Below, in pieces: positions 25,580-34,769 of a stretch of 64,000 bases of DNA. Origin of the DNA: an uncultured Alphaproteobacteria bacterium (GTDB lineage: Bacteria; Pseudomonadota; Alphaproteobacteria; RF32; CAG-239); the NCBI GenBank assembly GCA_934254675.1, contig CAKQLP010000007.1, positions 1 to 64,000 on the forward strand. Reading direction: 5' to 3'. The notes beneath the pieces were generated by a model, which saw only the letters and a program-made list of their open reading frames with translations, was not told the origin of the DNA and made no database searches. The position numbers and the translations under genes were made by a program. The number at the start of each line of letters is the position of its first letter. Positions within the stretch are counted from its first letter, which is position 1.

Positions 25580-26635
25580 TCAGCCTTGATAAACAGTTTG
25601 GTTAAAAACATTTTCCAAAAAGAAAAGGCTGATAAAACAGATGGTCATTGAAATTACCGGCGCAGCCACCCAGCCTACCATTATTTTCCCGACAATCGTC
25701 CAATTTATGCCTCTTCCGCCTTTAAGAAGTCCAATTCCGACAATTGCCCCGATAACCGCTTGAGTGCTGGATACCGGAACCAAAGGCAAAGCCGGCAATG
25801 AATGCGACACTAGCCAATTATGCAAAGTTAAAGATGAAAACAGCAACAATACAATTGCTTGAGACAAAACAACAATCCACGCGGTTATCGGGGTCATTTT
25901 CATCAAATTATTACCTACCGTCATGATAATTTTTTTAGAATATGTCAAAATCCCGACACTAACGGCAACCGCTCCTAAAAAGAATAAAACCTGCTCAGGT
26001 GTAAATGTTGTCAGTTTTCCTATTTTCAACGGCTTAAACGGGCATGATTCAACAAACATTCCCACAGCGTTGGCAATATTATTCGCCCCTAAAGCATAAG
26101 CGCTGATTGCGGCCGTCACAACCAAGCCAATCCGCGTAATTTGGTCACGCATTAATAAATGCATACGAGAACATTTTAATATTTTTTTGAAGAAAAAATA
26201 AAGGCACACTGCAACAATGCCTGAAAGCAATGGACATAAAGTCCAAGTTGTGCAAATTTGCGCCAATGTTTCCAAATCCGTCGGTTTTTCGGCATATATG
26301 TTCCAACCGATAATAGCTCCGACCACCGCTTGAGAAGAAGAAACACTTAAACCTGTTCTAGCCATGAAATAAACCGCCAGAGCCGCCGACAAAGCCACCA
26401 TAAAAGCGCCGGCCAAGGCGTTTACCGCCCCCAAACTGCCCAAAGTTTTGCTGGTACCGGCACCACCATAAACAGCACCTAAAATAACGAAAAAGCAAGA
26501 GATTAAGGCAATTGTCGTAAAACGCACCATTTTTGAACCCACTGCTGTTCCAAAAATGTTGGAAGCATCATTAGCGCCAAGCGACCATCCCAAAAACAAA
26601 CCGCTGCTTAAATAAAATAAATAACTAATATCCAT
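25580..26635 (-). CDS. pit: Inorganic phosphate transporter, PiT family
   Basis: 351 aa multi-pass inner-membrane carrier. The two inverted PHO4 signatures are present: GWSLGANDASNIFGTAVGSK at residues ~16-35 and YALGANNIANAVGMF near 175-190, with SSSQAVVGAIIGW and SSTQAVIGAIVGIG as the paired second motifs. Its ATG overlaps the stop of the upstream DUF47 gene (TGATG), so the two are translationally coupled. The pair is a common low-affinity phosphate uptake unit. Confidence 0.93.
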   Translation of the reverse strand: MDISYLFYLSSGLFLGWSLGANDASNIFGTAVGSKMVRFTTIALISCFFVILGAVYGGAGTSKTLGSLGAVNALAGAFMVALSAALAVYFMARTGLSVSSSQAVVGAIIGWNIYAEKPTDLETLAQICTTWTLCPLLSGIVAVCLYFFFKKILKCSRMHLLMRDQITRIGLVVTAAISAYALGANNIANAVGMFVESCPFKPLKIGKLTTFTPEQVLFFLGAVAVSVGILTYSKKIIMTVGNNLMKMTPITAWIVVLSQAIVLLLFSSLTLHNWLVSHSLPALPLVPVSSTQAVIGAIVGIGLLKGGRGINWTIVGKIMVGWVAAPVISMTICFISLFFLENVFNQTVYQG

Positions 26636-27294
26636 CAGATATCCCGCTTAATTGTGAAAATTAACAACGCATCAATGCAATCTTCCGCTTTATCCGCCAC
26701 ATCGGCAACTTCGCCGATTAACATGTTCAGCTGAATTTTGTGCGCCAATTCCATATTAGAATCAAAAACATTTTGTTTTAAACGAGCACTGGTTTTATCA
26801 CTTTCATGTTCCAAAAAATATACTTTTTGAGCATAATCGCGAACTGTAGCAAAATCTCGGAAAAACGCGCGGGAAGCAATCGCCATATTTTCGGCGCAAT
26901 CCGAAACCTGATGAACCAAAATTTTAAAATCCTCCTGATATTGCAACGGAATATCTGGCTGCTCAATATAAAATTTATGCGCCACCTCATCAAATTCATT
27001 AATAACTTTATCAATATTTTCAACCATTTGCAAAACATCTGCCCGCAAATCCGGAATTAAGTTCTGCGCATATAAACTGCTTTCAATCGCGCGACGCAAG
27101 TCATCTGCCTGAGATTCAATGTTTTTAATTTTTTTGCTGGCACGGCGATAGGACGGACTTCGTTTTTCTCTTAAAAAAATAGCAAACGCCTCTTTAAAAA
27201 ACATAGCACATTCAATAACTTTATCGTGCATCAAATCAATTTTATGTTCCAGTTCCCTTGTGCTGGAAAACAATGAAATTTTAACATTAAACAT
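26635..27294 (-). CDS. DUF47 / PhoU-like accessory protein of the PiT transporter
   Basis: 219 aa, almost entirely helical with repeated acidic and aromatic positions, matching the DUF47 (TIGR00153) relatives of PhoU: MHDKVIECAMFFKEAF near the start, ESQADDLRRAIESSLY, and IGEVADVADKAEDCIDALLIF at the C-terminus, where Asp/Glu clusters bind metal in PhoU proteins. It probably modulates transport by the co-encoded Pit. First gene of the two-gene unit; no pho box was recognised upstream. Confidence 0.85.
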   Translation of the reverse strand: MFNVKISLFSSTRELEHKIDLMHDKVIECAMFFKEAFAIFLREKRSPSYRRASKKIKNIESQADDLRRAIESSLYAQNLIPDLRADVLQMVENIDKVINEFDEVAHKFYIEQPDIPLQYQEDFKILVHQVSDCAENMAIASRAFFRDFATVRDYAQKVYFLEHESDKTSARLKQNVFDSNMELAHKIQLNMLIGEVADVADKAEDCIDALLIFTIKRDI

Positions 27295-27457
27295 ATTTTT
27301 CTCCCTTAACCTTTCTTCCTTTTATCCAAAAAAAATGAGTTTGTCCATAATTATTTTACAAACCAATTCGCAAAACTAAATTTTACGCTTGCATATTTTT
27401 TTAAACAGATTACTTTGGTAGATGTTTGAACATTTAATTATTTATAAGGATAAAAAC

Positions 27458-28189
27458 ATGAAAAATTTTTCAATCATTCTTTCTACTGTCGCCGTTATTT
27501 TGGCTGCGGTATCTTTGGTATGCTCGATTAAATGCAGAGCGTCAGCTTCTGACGTATCTCCGGAAGCTGTTGCTGCAGCGTTAAAAAGCAATCCAATAAT
27601 GGTTGTTGACGCCTTGCAAGCTTATCAAACTCAACAACAAGAAGAACAAAGAAAAGCTGCTGAAGAGGCATTCAAAAAGAATTTGCCAGAAATTAACTCT
27701 TCTGAACACGCTCCTTTTGTCGGTCCGGAAGACGCTAAAGTTACTGTTGTTGAATTCTTTGATTTTTCTTGCCACTATTGCAAGAGACTTGCTCCTGAAT
27801 TAGAAAAAGTTATGGCAAACAATGCTGATGTTAAATTTGTTTTCAAACCATTGGCTTTTGTTGATCCGGCAAATTCCAGCTACCAAGCTCAGGCTTCTTT
27901 GGCTGTTTTCAAACAAGGTAAATTCCCTGAATTTTATAAAGCGGTTATGGAAGCTAACGGCCGTTTGAACAAAGATGCTATTGATAACATTGTTAAAGGT
28001 TTGGGCGTTGATTTTGACCAATATAAATCAGACATTGCTTCTGACGAAGTTAAAAACGATTTGGCAGATATCAGCAACCTTGCTAACAAAGTTAACATTA
28101 ACGGCGTTCCGGCTGTAATTATTGACGGCAAACATGTTCAGACAATGAGTGCTGAAGATTTGCAAGAAGCAATTGATGCTGCTAAATAA
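27458..28189 (+). CDS. DsbA-family thiol:disulfide oxidoreductase
   Basis: 243 aa from ATG 27458, which has AAGGA 8-12 bp upstream; an in-frame ATG at 27422 lacks one. An N-terminal signal or anchor (FSIILSTVAVILAAVSLVC) is followed by a spacer and a thioredoxin-fold domain with the active site FFDFSCHYCKRLAPEL (CHYC) and the cis-Pro loop GVPAVIIDG. The helical insertion between them is as in DsbA/DsbG-like proteins (Thioredoxin_4 type). It acts in the periplasm on disulfide formation. A single gene with its own terminator. Confidence 0.88.
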   Translation: MKNFSIILSTVAVILAAVSLVCSIKCRASASDVSPEAVAAALKSNPIMVVDALQAYQTQQQEEQRKAAEEAFKKNLPEINSSEHAPFVGPEDAKVTVVEFFDFSCHYCKRLAPELEKVMANNADVKFVFKPLAFVDPANSSYQAQASLAVFKQGKFPEFYKAVMEANGRLNKDAIDNIVKGLGVDFDQYKSDIASDEVKNDLADISNLANKVNINGVPAVIIDGKHVQTMSAEDLQEAIDAAK

Positions 28190-28209
28190 CTTTAATTTTG
28201 TTTAGTATG

Positions 28210-28237
28210 AAAAACAGCCTCGGAAGAGGCTGTTTTT
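28210..28237 (+). terminator. Terminator of the DsbA-like gene
   Basis: CAGCCTC - GGAA - GAGGCTG followed by TTTTT, with flanking A/T pairs, 20 bp past the stop. Confidence 0.9.
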
Positions 28238-28317
28238 CTTCTAAGCGATAACTTTTGTTTGACAATCTCCGCCAAATACGCTAGTTATTCAATTAAATTT
28301 AACTCAATAGGTTTCTG

Positions 28318-29280
28318 ATGACTGATACCGCTGCAATTGCCATTTCTGTGATTATTCCCATTTACAACGCGGAAAAATTTTTGTCCCGTTGCCTAGACAG
28401 CGTCGTTAAACAGTCTTTTAAAAACATTGAAATCATTTGTATTAATGACGGCTCGACAGACAGCAGCGGAGCAATCTTAACTAAATTTTCAGAAAATGAT
28501 TACAGATTTAGAGTTATAACGCAAGACAACCAAGGTCTTTCCGCCTCTCGAAATAATGGGCTTGAGGTTGCCAGCGGTGCGTATATTTTCTTTTTGGACG
28601 CGGATGATTATCTTCACCCTCAGGCTTTGGAAATTTTTTATAATACGGCTTTAGCTTCAGAATGCCCTGTTGTTATTTCTAAAAACTTTTGCCGGTTAGA
28701 AAAAGATGAATTAAAATTATCCTCGTATCCTTCCCCTTCCGTCCCATACAAAATATGCACCTCTCCGTTAAATGATTTATATAAATATCGTCTGACTTCC
28801 GCTGTGGTGTGGAACAAATTATATAAAGCAAGCGCACTCCGGCGTTTTCGCTTTATTGAAGGAATTTATTATGAAGACTGGCCTTTCACAACCTGTGTTT
28901 TTGCCAATATCAACAGTTTTGCTCTGCTTAATGAAAAATTGTATATGTATAATACAACGTCTCCATCAATTATCCGCAGTTCCTTCTCTATAAAAAAGAT
29001 ACACGATTATATCAAAGGCATTCGTCATGTTTACAATTACTTTTTAGCTAAAAAGCAATTTAAACAATGGGATATCATTCGAAAAAAACGCATTAGCTGT
29101 TCTATCAAAATGGTTTTATCTAAAATATCCAAATCTCATGAAAACAAAAATGATTTGGAAAAATATTTCAAGCAAGAATATCTGAAACTAACAGAAGATA
29201 AAATTATCACATTCAAAGACTTAACCTTAAAAAGCAAATTCCGTCTTATCCGGCTTTTATGGCGGCAACGCAACAACTAA
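28318..29280 (+). CDS. Family 2 glycosyltransferase
   Basis: 320 aa. GT-A motifs: ISVIIPIYNAEKFLSRCLDS (residues 9-28), CINDGSTDSSG as the nucleotide loop, GLSASRNNGLEVASGAYIFF and LDADDYLHP as the metal-binding cluster. The C-terminal part contains VVWNKLYKASALRRFRF and YYEDWPFTTC, common in capsule and LPS side-chain transferases. It stands alone between the DsbA-like gene and a convergent membrane-protein gene, away from the polysaccharide cluster, and its stop overlaps the stop of the opposite gene by 4 bp. Substrate unknown. Confidence 0.85.
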   Translation: MTDTAAIAISVIIPIYNAEKFLSRCLDSVVKQSFKNIEIICINDGSTDSSGAILTKFSENDYRFRVITQDNQGLSASRNNGLEVASGAYIFFLDADDYLHPQALEIFYNTALASECPVVISKNFCRLEKDELKLSSYPSPSVPYKICTSPLNDLYKYRLTSAVVWNKLYKASALRRFRFIEGIYYEDWPFTTCVFANINSFALLNEKLYMYNTTSPSIIRSSFSIKKIHDYIKGIRHVYNYFLAKKQFKQWDIIRKKRISCSIKMVLSKISKSHENKNDLEKYFKQEYLKLTEDKIITFKDLTLKSKFRLIRLLWRQRNN

Positions 29281-30044
29281 TGTTTCAGATAAAATCTATC
29301 ATATAGCTTAGCAAAAATAATATTTGTATAAACAAACATTATTGTGCTGATTGTATAATTCAGCCAGTCCTGTAATTTAAATAATTTATCCAATTCTTGT
29401 CCCAAAGCTGTGGGATACAGCAACATAGCCGATATAGCAACAAACGCAAGATAATTTCCTCTCGTTTTATTACCTGCTTTTCGAAATGAAGCGTTATGTC
29501 CCCGCAAAGATGAAATCCATGCCAAATAAGGTTTACAAATCAACCATGGCGCCAATAAAGCCATAATGCCGTAAACAATAATCATATCGACGAATGATGC
29601 TCCTATTTCTTCGGAATTGGATAAATTCTCCATGGCCTCCATATAGCGCTCATAAAAATTCAAATAAATATCATTAAAGCCTAAAAATAACGGAAGCATC
29701 GGCAAAAAAGCTATTACCAAAACAGCAGCAAACATTAAAACCAACGCTTTGGTGGACGGCGCCAAACTACCAAATAACGCTTTACTGAAAATATATGGTT
29801 TCAAATGATAGTAATAACGATAAAACGCGCACCAAAACATGTAATAAGTCACAGCCCAAACAATACTCAGTGGATTAGATATTCCATCCTCGATAGATTT
29901 AAAAACAAGCATATAGGCTAAATTAACCACAAAAACACTTAATGAAAAAAGCTTGTTTTCCAATATGTATGCATTTGCTGAATATATAATGGATCGAACA
30001 AATATTTTTATTTGAGGATTTTCTTTGGGAGTCATTTTAGGCAT
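29277..30044 (-). CDS. Polytopic membrane protein of unknown function
   Basis: 255 aa with about five or six hydrophobic segments (for example LSVFVVNLAYMLVF, ALVLMFAAVLVIAFLPMLPL, IVYGIMALLAPWLIC, YLAFVAISAMLLYP). I do not recognise the family. It lies 3 bp downstream of the response-regulator gene on the same strand, below the porin gene, so it may belong to a small envelope-response unit. Confidence 0.6.
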   Translation of the reverse strand: MPKMTPKENPQIKIFVRSIIYSANAYILENKLFSLSVFVVNLAYMLVFKSIEDGISNPLSIVWAVTYYMFWCAFYRYYYHLKPYIFSKALFGSLAPSTKALVLMFAAVLVIAFLPMLPLFLGFNDIYLNFYERYMEAMENLSNSEEIGASFVDMIIVYGIMALLAPWLICKPYLAWISSLRGHNASFRKAGNKTRGNYLAFVAISAMLLYPTALGQELDKLFKLQDWLNYTISTIMFVYTNIIFAKLYDRFYLKH

Positions 30045-30047
30045 TGT

Positions 30048-30662
30048 TTAATCTCTCTGCAACATATACCCGCCGTTATCCGTTACAATTAGACGCCGAC
30101 CGTTTTCCTGCTCAACTTTTTGCCGTAAACGATATATATGCGTCTCTATTGTATGTGTTGTAACTTCTTCGCTGTATTTCCATACATTTCTCTGTAAATC
30201 CGTTTTTGAAACATATTTTCCCGAAGTTTTATATAAGTATTTCAAAATACAAACTTCTTTTTCCGTTAATTTAAATAAGCCTCCATTCCTCAAATCAACA
30301 ATTTCTCTTTTATTCGGCCGCAATTCATAGCCGTTAAAAGTCAGATAACCATCAACAGAGTTATCTAATTTGTTATTAGCCGCCCGTAAAATATCTAGAA
30401 ATTTCATTAGTAAAAATGGCTTTTTTACCTCAATGTTCAGATTATCATCTTTTATATCTTTCTCCGAGCCCTGTGATAAAAAAATTATGGGCACAGAATC
30501 GTATTTTTTTCTAAGTTCTTTATAGGATTGCTCATCTTCATCAACAATCAGCAAATCAGGCGCGTTTTCCACAAAAGAAAAATCCGGAGCAAAACGCATA
30601 ACCTGAGTTTTTAAATCTTCGGCAAAATCATTATTTTTTGATATCAATAGAATGTGCGACAT
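30048..30662 (-). CDS. OmpR/PhoB-type regulator with a degenerate receiver domain
   Basis: 204 aa. The C-terminal half is a winged-helix DNA-binding domain (FKLTEKEVCILKYLYKTSGK, VTTHTIETHIYRLRQKV). The N-terminal receiver keeps a candidate phospho-acceptor region (LLIVDEDEQ) and the KP pair (VKKPF). After strand 1, where receivers carry the Mg-binding acidic pair, it reads LISKNND, and the domain is short. It is therefore likely to work without normal phosphorylation. No histidine kinase gene is adjacent. It sits between the porin and a membrane protein on one strand with very short spacers, so regulation of that porin is plausible but unproven. Confidence 0.75.
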   Translation of the reverse strand: MSHILLISKNNDFAEDLKTQVMRFAPDFSFVENAPDLLIVDEDEQSYKELRKKYDSVPIIFLSQGSEKDIKDDNLNIEVKKPFLLMKFLDILRAANNKLDNSVDGYLTFNGYELRPNKREIVDLRNGGLFKLTEKEVCILKYLYKTSGKYVSKTDLQRNVWKYSEEVTTHTIETHIYRLRQKVEQENGRRLIVTDNGGYMLQRD

Positions 30663-30670
30663 TATTATTC

Positions 30671-31777
30671 CTAAAATTCAAGTTCCAAACCGCTTATAAA
30701 AGCATATCCGCGATTATTTTCCTGAAGCACGCCGCTTCCGGTATATTCAGCATGCGCAGCCGCCAAATATAAAGCCGCATGCTTATACACGGCAATTTTA
30801 TTGGCAAACGTTACTATTTTATCCTTATTATCTGTTTTATCCGCCACCGCCTCAAAATATGACAATCCTGTTGTTAACGGGCCAAATTCATAACTTATAC
30901 CAATATTAAAGGCTTGTCCCCGACGGAATCCATCAAAATAATAAGGCAAATTTTCCCCAAAATTAAGAGCATAATCTCCAGAAGATGTAAAAGACTTTCG
31001 ATATGAACCGCCCAATGTCCAACCTTTGCGGTATAAACTCACTCCGGCGGAAATTTCCTGATTATTTTTACGATTATACGCGTATCCCAAAGAACTTTCC
31101 AGTTCAAATGTGCCAACTTCTTGCTGATTGTACAAACCAAACGCATAAGACGAGCGATTATCGTATTGACTGTTCTTATTGATTAAACCTGCTTGTGAAT
31201 AGCTGTCCGGCGTATATGAAACGGCTAATTTTGTACGATAAAATTCAGGTGTCGTATAACTTACTTTCAGAGCATCCGCATCTGTATTTAGATATGTGGA
31301 ATTTAAGGTTCGAAACACGGCTGTACGACTATGGCGCTGCCAATTAGGGTTCGCAATAAAATCCGAAACTGGCGAATTGTTCACCCGAAAAGCTCCCACA
31401 CTTGGAGCGCCAACCGCCAATTGATAGGCCGCGTTATAAATTTGTCCGACACTTAACTCACCATAATCCGATTGCAATGTGCCGTAAACATTTTCGCCCC
31501 ATTTGCCATGATTATAATCTTCCACCTCTTTCGCATCCGAAGCTTGTAAATCCAGCCCAATCTTTAAGGACATATTTTCACTAAATTCATAACCACCGGA
31601 GGTATAAATCTCAGCCATCGCCGGTGTATGGCTATGTTTGTGATAAGGACGATATTTTTTTGCATAATTGCTGTAACCATAAAAAGAATCCGCGACACCG
31701 GACACATCATAAAAAAATTCTCCGGCCAAAACCGGTGATGAAACCAAGCACAAAACAGTTGTCAGCAATTTTTTCAT
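30671..31777 (-). CDS. Outer-membrane porin
   Basis: 368 aa. A cleavable signal peptide (MKKLLTTVLCLVSSPVLAG) is followed by alternating amphipathic strands throughout (ENMSLKIGLDLQASDA, YGELSVGQIYNAAYQ, ALYLAAAHAEYTGSG) and a C-terminal ISGLELEF ending in Phe, the BAM signal. Overall it resembles Gram-negative general porins (Porin_4 type). It is the first gene of a minus-strand trio with the regulator (9 bp downstream) and the membrane protein. Confidence 0.82.
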   Translation of the reverse strand: MKKLLTTVLCLVSSPVLAGEFFYDVSGVADSFYGYSNYAKKYRPYHKHSHTPAMAEIYTSGGYEFSENMSLKIGLDLQASDAKEVEDYNHGKWGENVYGTLQSDYGELSVGQIYNAAYQLAVGAPSVGAFRVNNSPVSDFIANPNWQRHSRTAVFRTLNSTYLNTDADALKVSYTTPEFYRTKLAVSYTPDSYSQAGLINKNSQYDNRSSYAFGLYNQQEVGTFELESSLGYAYNRKNNQEISAGVSLYRKGWTLGGSYRKSFTSSGDYALNFGENLPYYFDGFRRGQAFNIGISYEFGPLTTGLSYFEAVADKTDNKDKIVTFANKIAVYKHAALYLAAAHAEYTGSGVLQENNRGYAFISGLELEF

Positions 31778-31961
31778 ATTCTATTCCTTAATATTTTGAT
31801 TTAATTTATGAATACTCAATCTGTATGTCAATAAAAAATCAATTTTTCTTATTTTTTAAAATAAGTCTGTTTATAAATAAAAAAATAGTGCTTTTAAAAT
31901 TTGTTTTCTTATATATAATAGTGAACAGTTTGGAATTTTGATTTTAAGAAAGGATAAATTA

Positions 31962-33491
31962 ATGCAAAGACCCGTTATGTTGCTTATTTTGGACGGTTGG
32001 GGATATAGAAGTACAACGACCAAAGACAATGCTATCGAAATGGGCGACACCCCTAATTGGCATAACTTGCTGAAAACATGCCCTCATTGCTTTGTCGAAA
32101 CTTCCGGATTAGATGTTGGCTTGCCGGTAGGACAAATGGGTAATTCCGAAGTTGGTCACATGAATTTGGGCGCCGGACGTGTAGTTATGCAAGATTTGCC
32201 TAAAATTGATCAGGCCGTTAAAGAACACACATTGGAAAAGAATCCTGTGGTGGTTGAGCTTATCAACACTCTAAAAGCAAATGGCAAAACATGCCACGTT
32301 ATGGGATTGATGTCTCCCGGCGGTGTGCATTCACATCAGGAACATATTGTCGCATTATGTGAAATTTTAAATCGTAACGGCATAAAAGTTGATGTGCATG
32401 CGTTTTTAGACGGCCGCGACACGCCTCCGACTTCTGCCGAAGGATTTTTAGAGCAATTTAATCATTCCATTAAAGATATGCCGCTTGTGCGGCTTGCCAC
32501 TCTTTCCGGACGCTTTTATGCCATGGATAGAGATAAACGTTGGGACAGAGTTGAGCTTGCTTATAACAACATTGTTTCAGCCAATGGAAAACGTTATTCT
32601 TCTGCCGATGAAGCCATTAAAGCATCTTACGCTGCTGGTGTAAACGATGAATTCGTGGTTCCTTGCGTTATTGGAGATTATCAAGGTGCCAATGACGGCG
32701 ATGCCTTTTTAATGGCAAACTTCCGTGCCGACCGCGCTCGTGAAATAACTTATGCTTTGGGCGATGAAAAATTTGAAGGTTTTACACGTCATAAGATTGT
32801 AAAGTTTTCCGAATGTGTCGGCATGGCTGAATATTCCGTTGATCATAACCGCTTTATGAAAACAATTTTTGCTCCGGAACAACTTAAAAATATTTATGGT
32901 GAAGTTGTTTCTGAACATGGCATGACGCAACTGCGTATCGCCGAAACCGAAAAATATGCTCACGTCACATTTTTCTTTAATGGTGGTGAAGAGCGGCTGT
33001 TTAAAGGAGAAGAACGCATCCTTATTAACAGTCCTAAAGTTGCTACCTACGACTTAAAACCGGAAATGAGCGTGTATGAAGTAACGGATGCTTTGGTGGA
33101 TGCTATTGAGAGCAAAAAATTTGACACCATTATCTGCAACTTTGCCAATGGCGACATGGTGGGACATACCGGCATAATGTCAGCCGCTTTGCAGGCCGTT
33201 GCCGCAGTTGACAAATCTTTGGGACGCGTGATGAAGGCCATTAAGGACGTTGATGGTGTATTATTCGTTACCGCCGACCATGGCAATGTGGAAAAAATGG
33301 TTGATGAAAAAACAGGTCAGCCATACACTGCGCACACAGTGGGCAAAGTTCAAGCCGTTTTATATAATGCTCCGGCAAATGTAAAAGGAATGGAAGACGG
33401 TCGTTTGGCCGATGTTTCTCCTACTCTGCTTGATTTGCTGGGGTTAGATAAACCTGCCGATATGACCGGTCATTCTTTGTTGAAAAAATAA
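31962..33491 (+). CDS. gpmI: 2,3-bisphosphoglycerate-independent phosphoglycerate mutase
   Basis: 509 aa Mn-dependent glycolytic enzyme interconverting 3- and 2-phosphoglycerate. ATG 31962 follows AAGAAAGGA; an in-frame TTG at 31938 is less likely. Motifs: PVMLLILDGWGYR (metal Asp), MGNSEVGHMNLGAGR (catalytic Ser), FLDGRDTPPTSAEGF, FRADRAREITYAL, NFANGDMVGHTGIM and VTADHGNVEKM. It heads the run gpmI-envC-ctpA-rppH, a conserved order in many alphaproteobacteria. Confidence 0.96.
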   Translation: MQRPVMLLILDGWGYRSTTTKDNAIEMGDTPNWHNLLKTCPHCFVETSGLDVGLPVGQMGNSEVGHMNLGAGRVVMQDLPKIDQAVKEHTLEKNPVVVELINTLKANGKTCHVMGLMSPGGVHSHQEHIVALCEILNRNGIKVDVHAFLDGRDTPPTSAEGFLEQFNHSIKDMPLVRLATLSGRFYAMDRDKRWDRVELAYNNIVSANGKRYSSADEAIKASYAAGVNDEFVVPCVIGDYQGANDGDAFLMANFRADRAREITYALGDEKFEGFTRHKIVKFSECVGMAEYSVDHNRFMKTIFAPEQLKNIYGEVVSEHGMTQLRIAETEKYAHVTFFFNGGEERLFKGEERILINSPKVATYDLKPEMSVYEVTDALVDAIESKKFDTIICNFANGDMVGHTGIMSAALQAVAAVDKSLGRVMKAIKDVDGVLFVTADHGNVEKMVDEKTGQPYTAHTVGKVQAVLYNAPANVKGMEDGRLADVSPTLLDLLGLDKPADMTGHSLLKK

Positions 33492-33509
33492 AAGATTGGA
33501 CTAAGTACC

Positions 33510-34754
33510 GTGCAAAAAACGCTTTTAATTCTTAGTCTTATTGCTTTATTAGTTGCCGGACAGCATGTTAATGCCGCGCCGGCAGCTAATGTTTCAGCTT
33601 CTGAGGTAGCAAAAATGGAAGCTGAAGCGAAACGCGTTTCTAAAGAACACCAAGAGATGGAGCAAAAAGCCAATAAGCTTAAAGAAGAAATTAAAAACGT
33701 TAACAAAAAAATGATTACAGCCGCTCAAAAAATTCAAAATGGCGAAGATGAAATTCGAAAAAAACAAGATGAATTAGAGATGCTGCAAAAACATTTAAGC
33801 GAATCCGAAGAAAAATTTAATTCTGAAAATGATATGCTGATAGAAACTTTAGCCGCTTTGCAAAATCTGGCATTACGCCCATCCGAGGCTGTTTTGGTTC
33901 AGCCTTTATCACCGGTAGAAGTCATGCGCAGCAGTATTTTGTTGCGAGGCAGCGTTCATGCTTTGGAAAGTCGAGCCAGTTCTATTCGGCAAAGCATAGA
34001 AGATATCAGCAACCAAAAATCTCAAATAGCCCTGCGCCTTAAAGACTTGGAAAAAGATAATAAAAAACTGGCACAACAACAAGAGGATATGAAAAAATTA
34101 TCCAGCAAAAAAAATGCTATGTACAGCCAAATTTCCAGCAAAAGCGAAGAAGCCAAAAAAAAGGCGGATATGCTGGCCAGTCAAGCGCATAACTTAAGAG
34201 ATTTATTGGAAAAATTAGAAAAACAAAAAGAGATTAACCGCCGGCAAATGGCTGAAAAAGCTCGTTTGGCTCGAGAACGCGAAGTTGAAAGGCTCAGAGC
34301 TGAAAATCATGGATTGGAAGCCAGTTATGAAACAGAAAACATTAATACTGCTTCGGAGCCGACAATCACCGGTTTCAGTAAAGCTAAAGGACGCCTTTCT
34401 CGTCCGGCACGCGGTCCGTTGGTCACAGCGTTCCATTCTGAATTGTCTAAAGGTGTCGTATCTAATGGGATTGATATTAAAACAGCTGATAAGGCTCAAG
34501 TCATTGCCCCATTTGATGGCACGGTTATTTACGCCGGACCATTTAAAAACTTTGCAAATTTAATTATTATCGATCATGGTGAAGGATATACATCGTTGTT
34601 AAGCGGTCTAGGCGAAACAAACGCTGAAGTCGGACAATTGCTGTTGGCCGGAGAACCAGTAGGCATAATGCCGACCGGCGGTAATAACAAATTACATATG
34701 GAAATTAGAAAAAATAATCATCCGGTTGATCCGAATGAGTGGATTAAAAAATAA
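33510..34754 (+). CDS. envC: Murein hydrolase activator, EnvC-like (coiled coil plus degenerate LytM)
   Basis: 414 aa from GTG 33510. A signal peptide (ILSLIALLVAGQHVNA) is followed by a long coiled coil (residues ~30-280, rich in Lys/Glu/Gln) and a C-terminal M23/LytM domain (VIAPFDGTVIYAGPFKNFANLIIIDHGEGYTSL shortened: see IDHGEGY). The first zinc motif HxxxD reads NGIDI, with His replaced by Asn, so the domain is probably inactive and works by activating amidases such as the AMIN amidase at 14899-16140. That is the known mode of EnvC. Confidence 0.85.
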   Translation: MQKTLLILSLIALLVAGQHVNAAPAANVSASEVAKMEAEAKRVSKEHQEMEQKANKLKEEIKNVNKKMITAAQKIQNGEDEIRKKQDELEMLQKHLSESEEKFNSENDMLIETLAALQNLALRPSEAVLVQPLSPVEVMRSSILLRGSVHALESRASSIRQSIEDISNQKSQIALRLKDLEKDNKKLAQQQEDMKKLSSKKNAMYSQISSKSEEAKKKADMLASQAHNLRDLLEKLEKQKEINRRQMAEKARLAREREVERLRAENHGLEASYETENINTASEPTITGFSKAKGRLSRPARGPLVTAFHSELSKGVVSNGIDIKTADKAQVIAPFDGTVIYAGPFKNFANLIIIDHGEGYTSLLSGLGETNAEVGQLLLAGEPVGIMPTGGNNKLHMEIRKNNHPVDPNEWIKK

Positions 34755-34769
34755 TAAAGGAACATAAAA

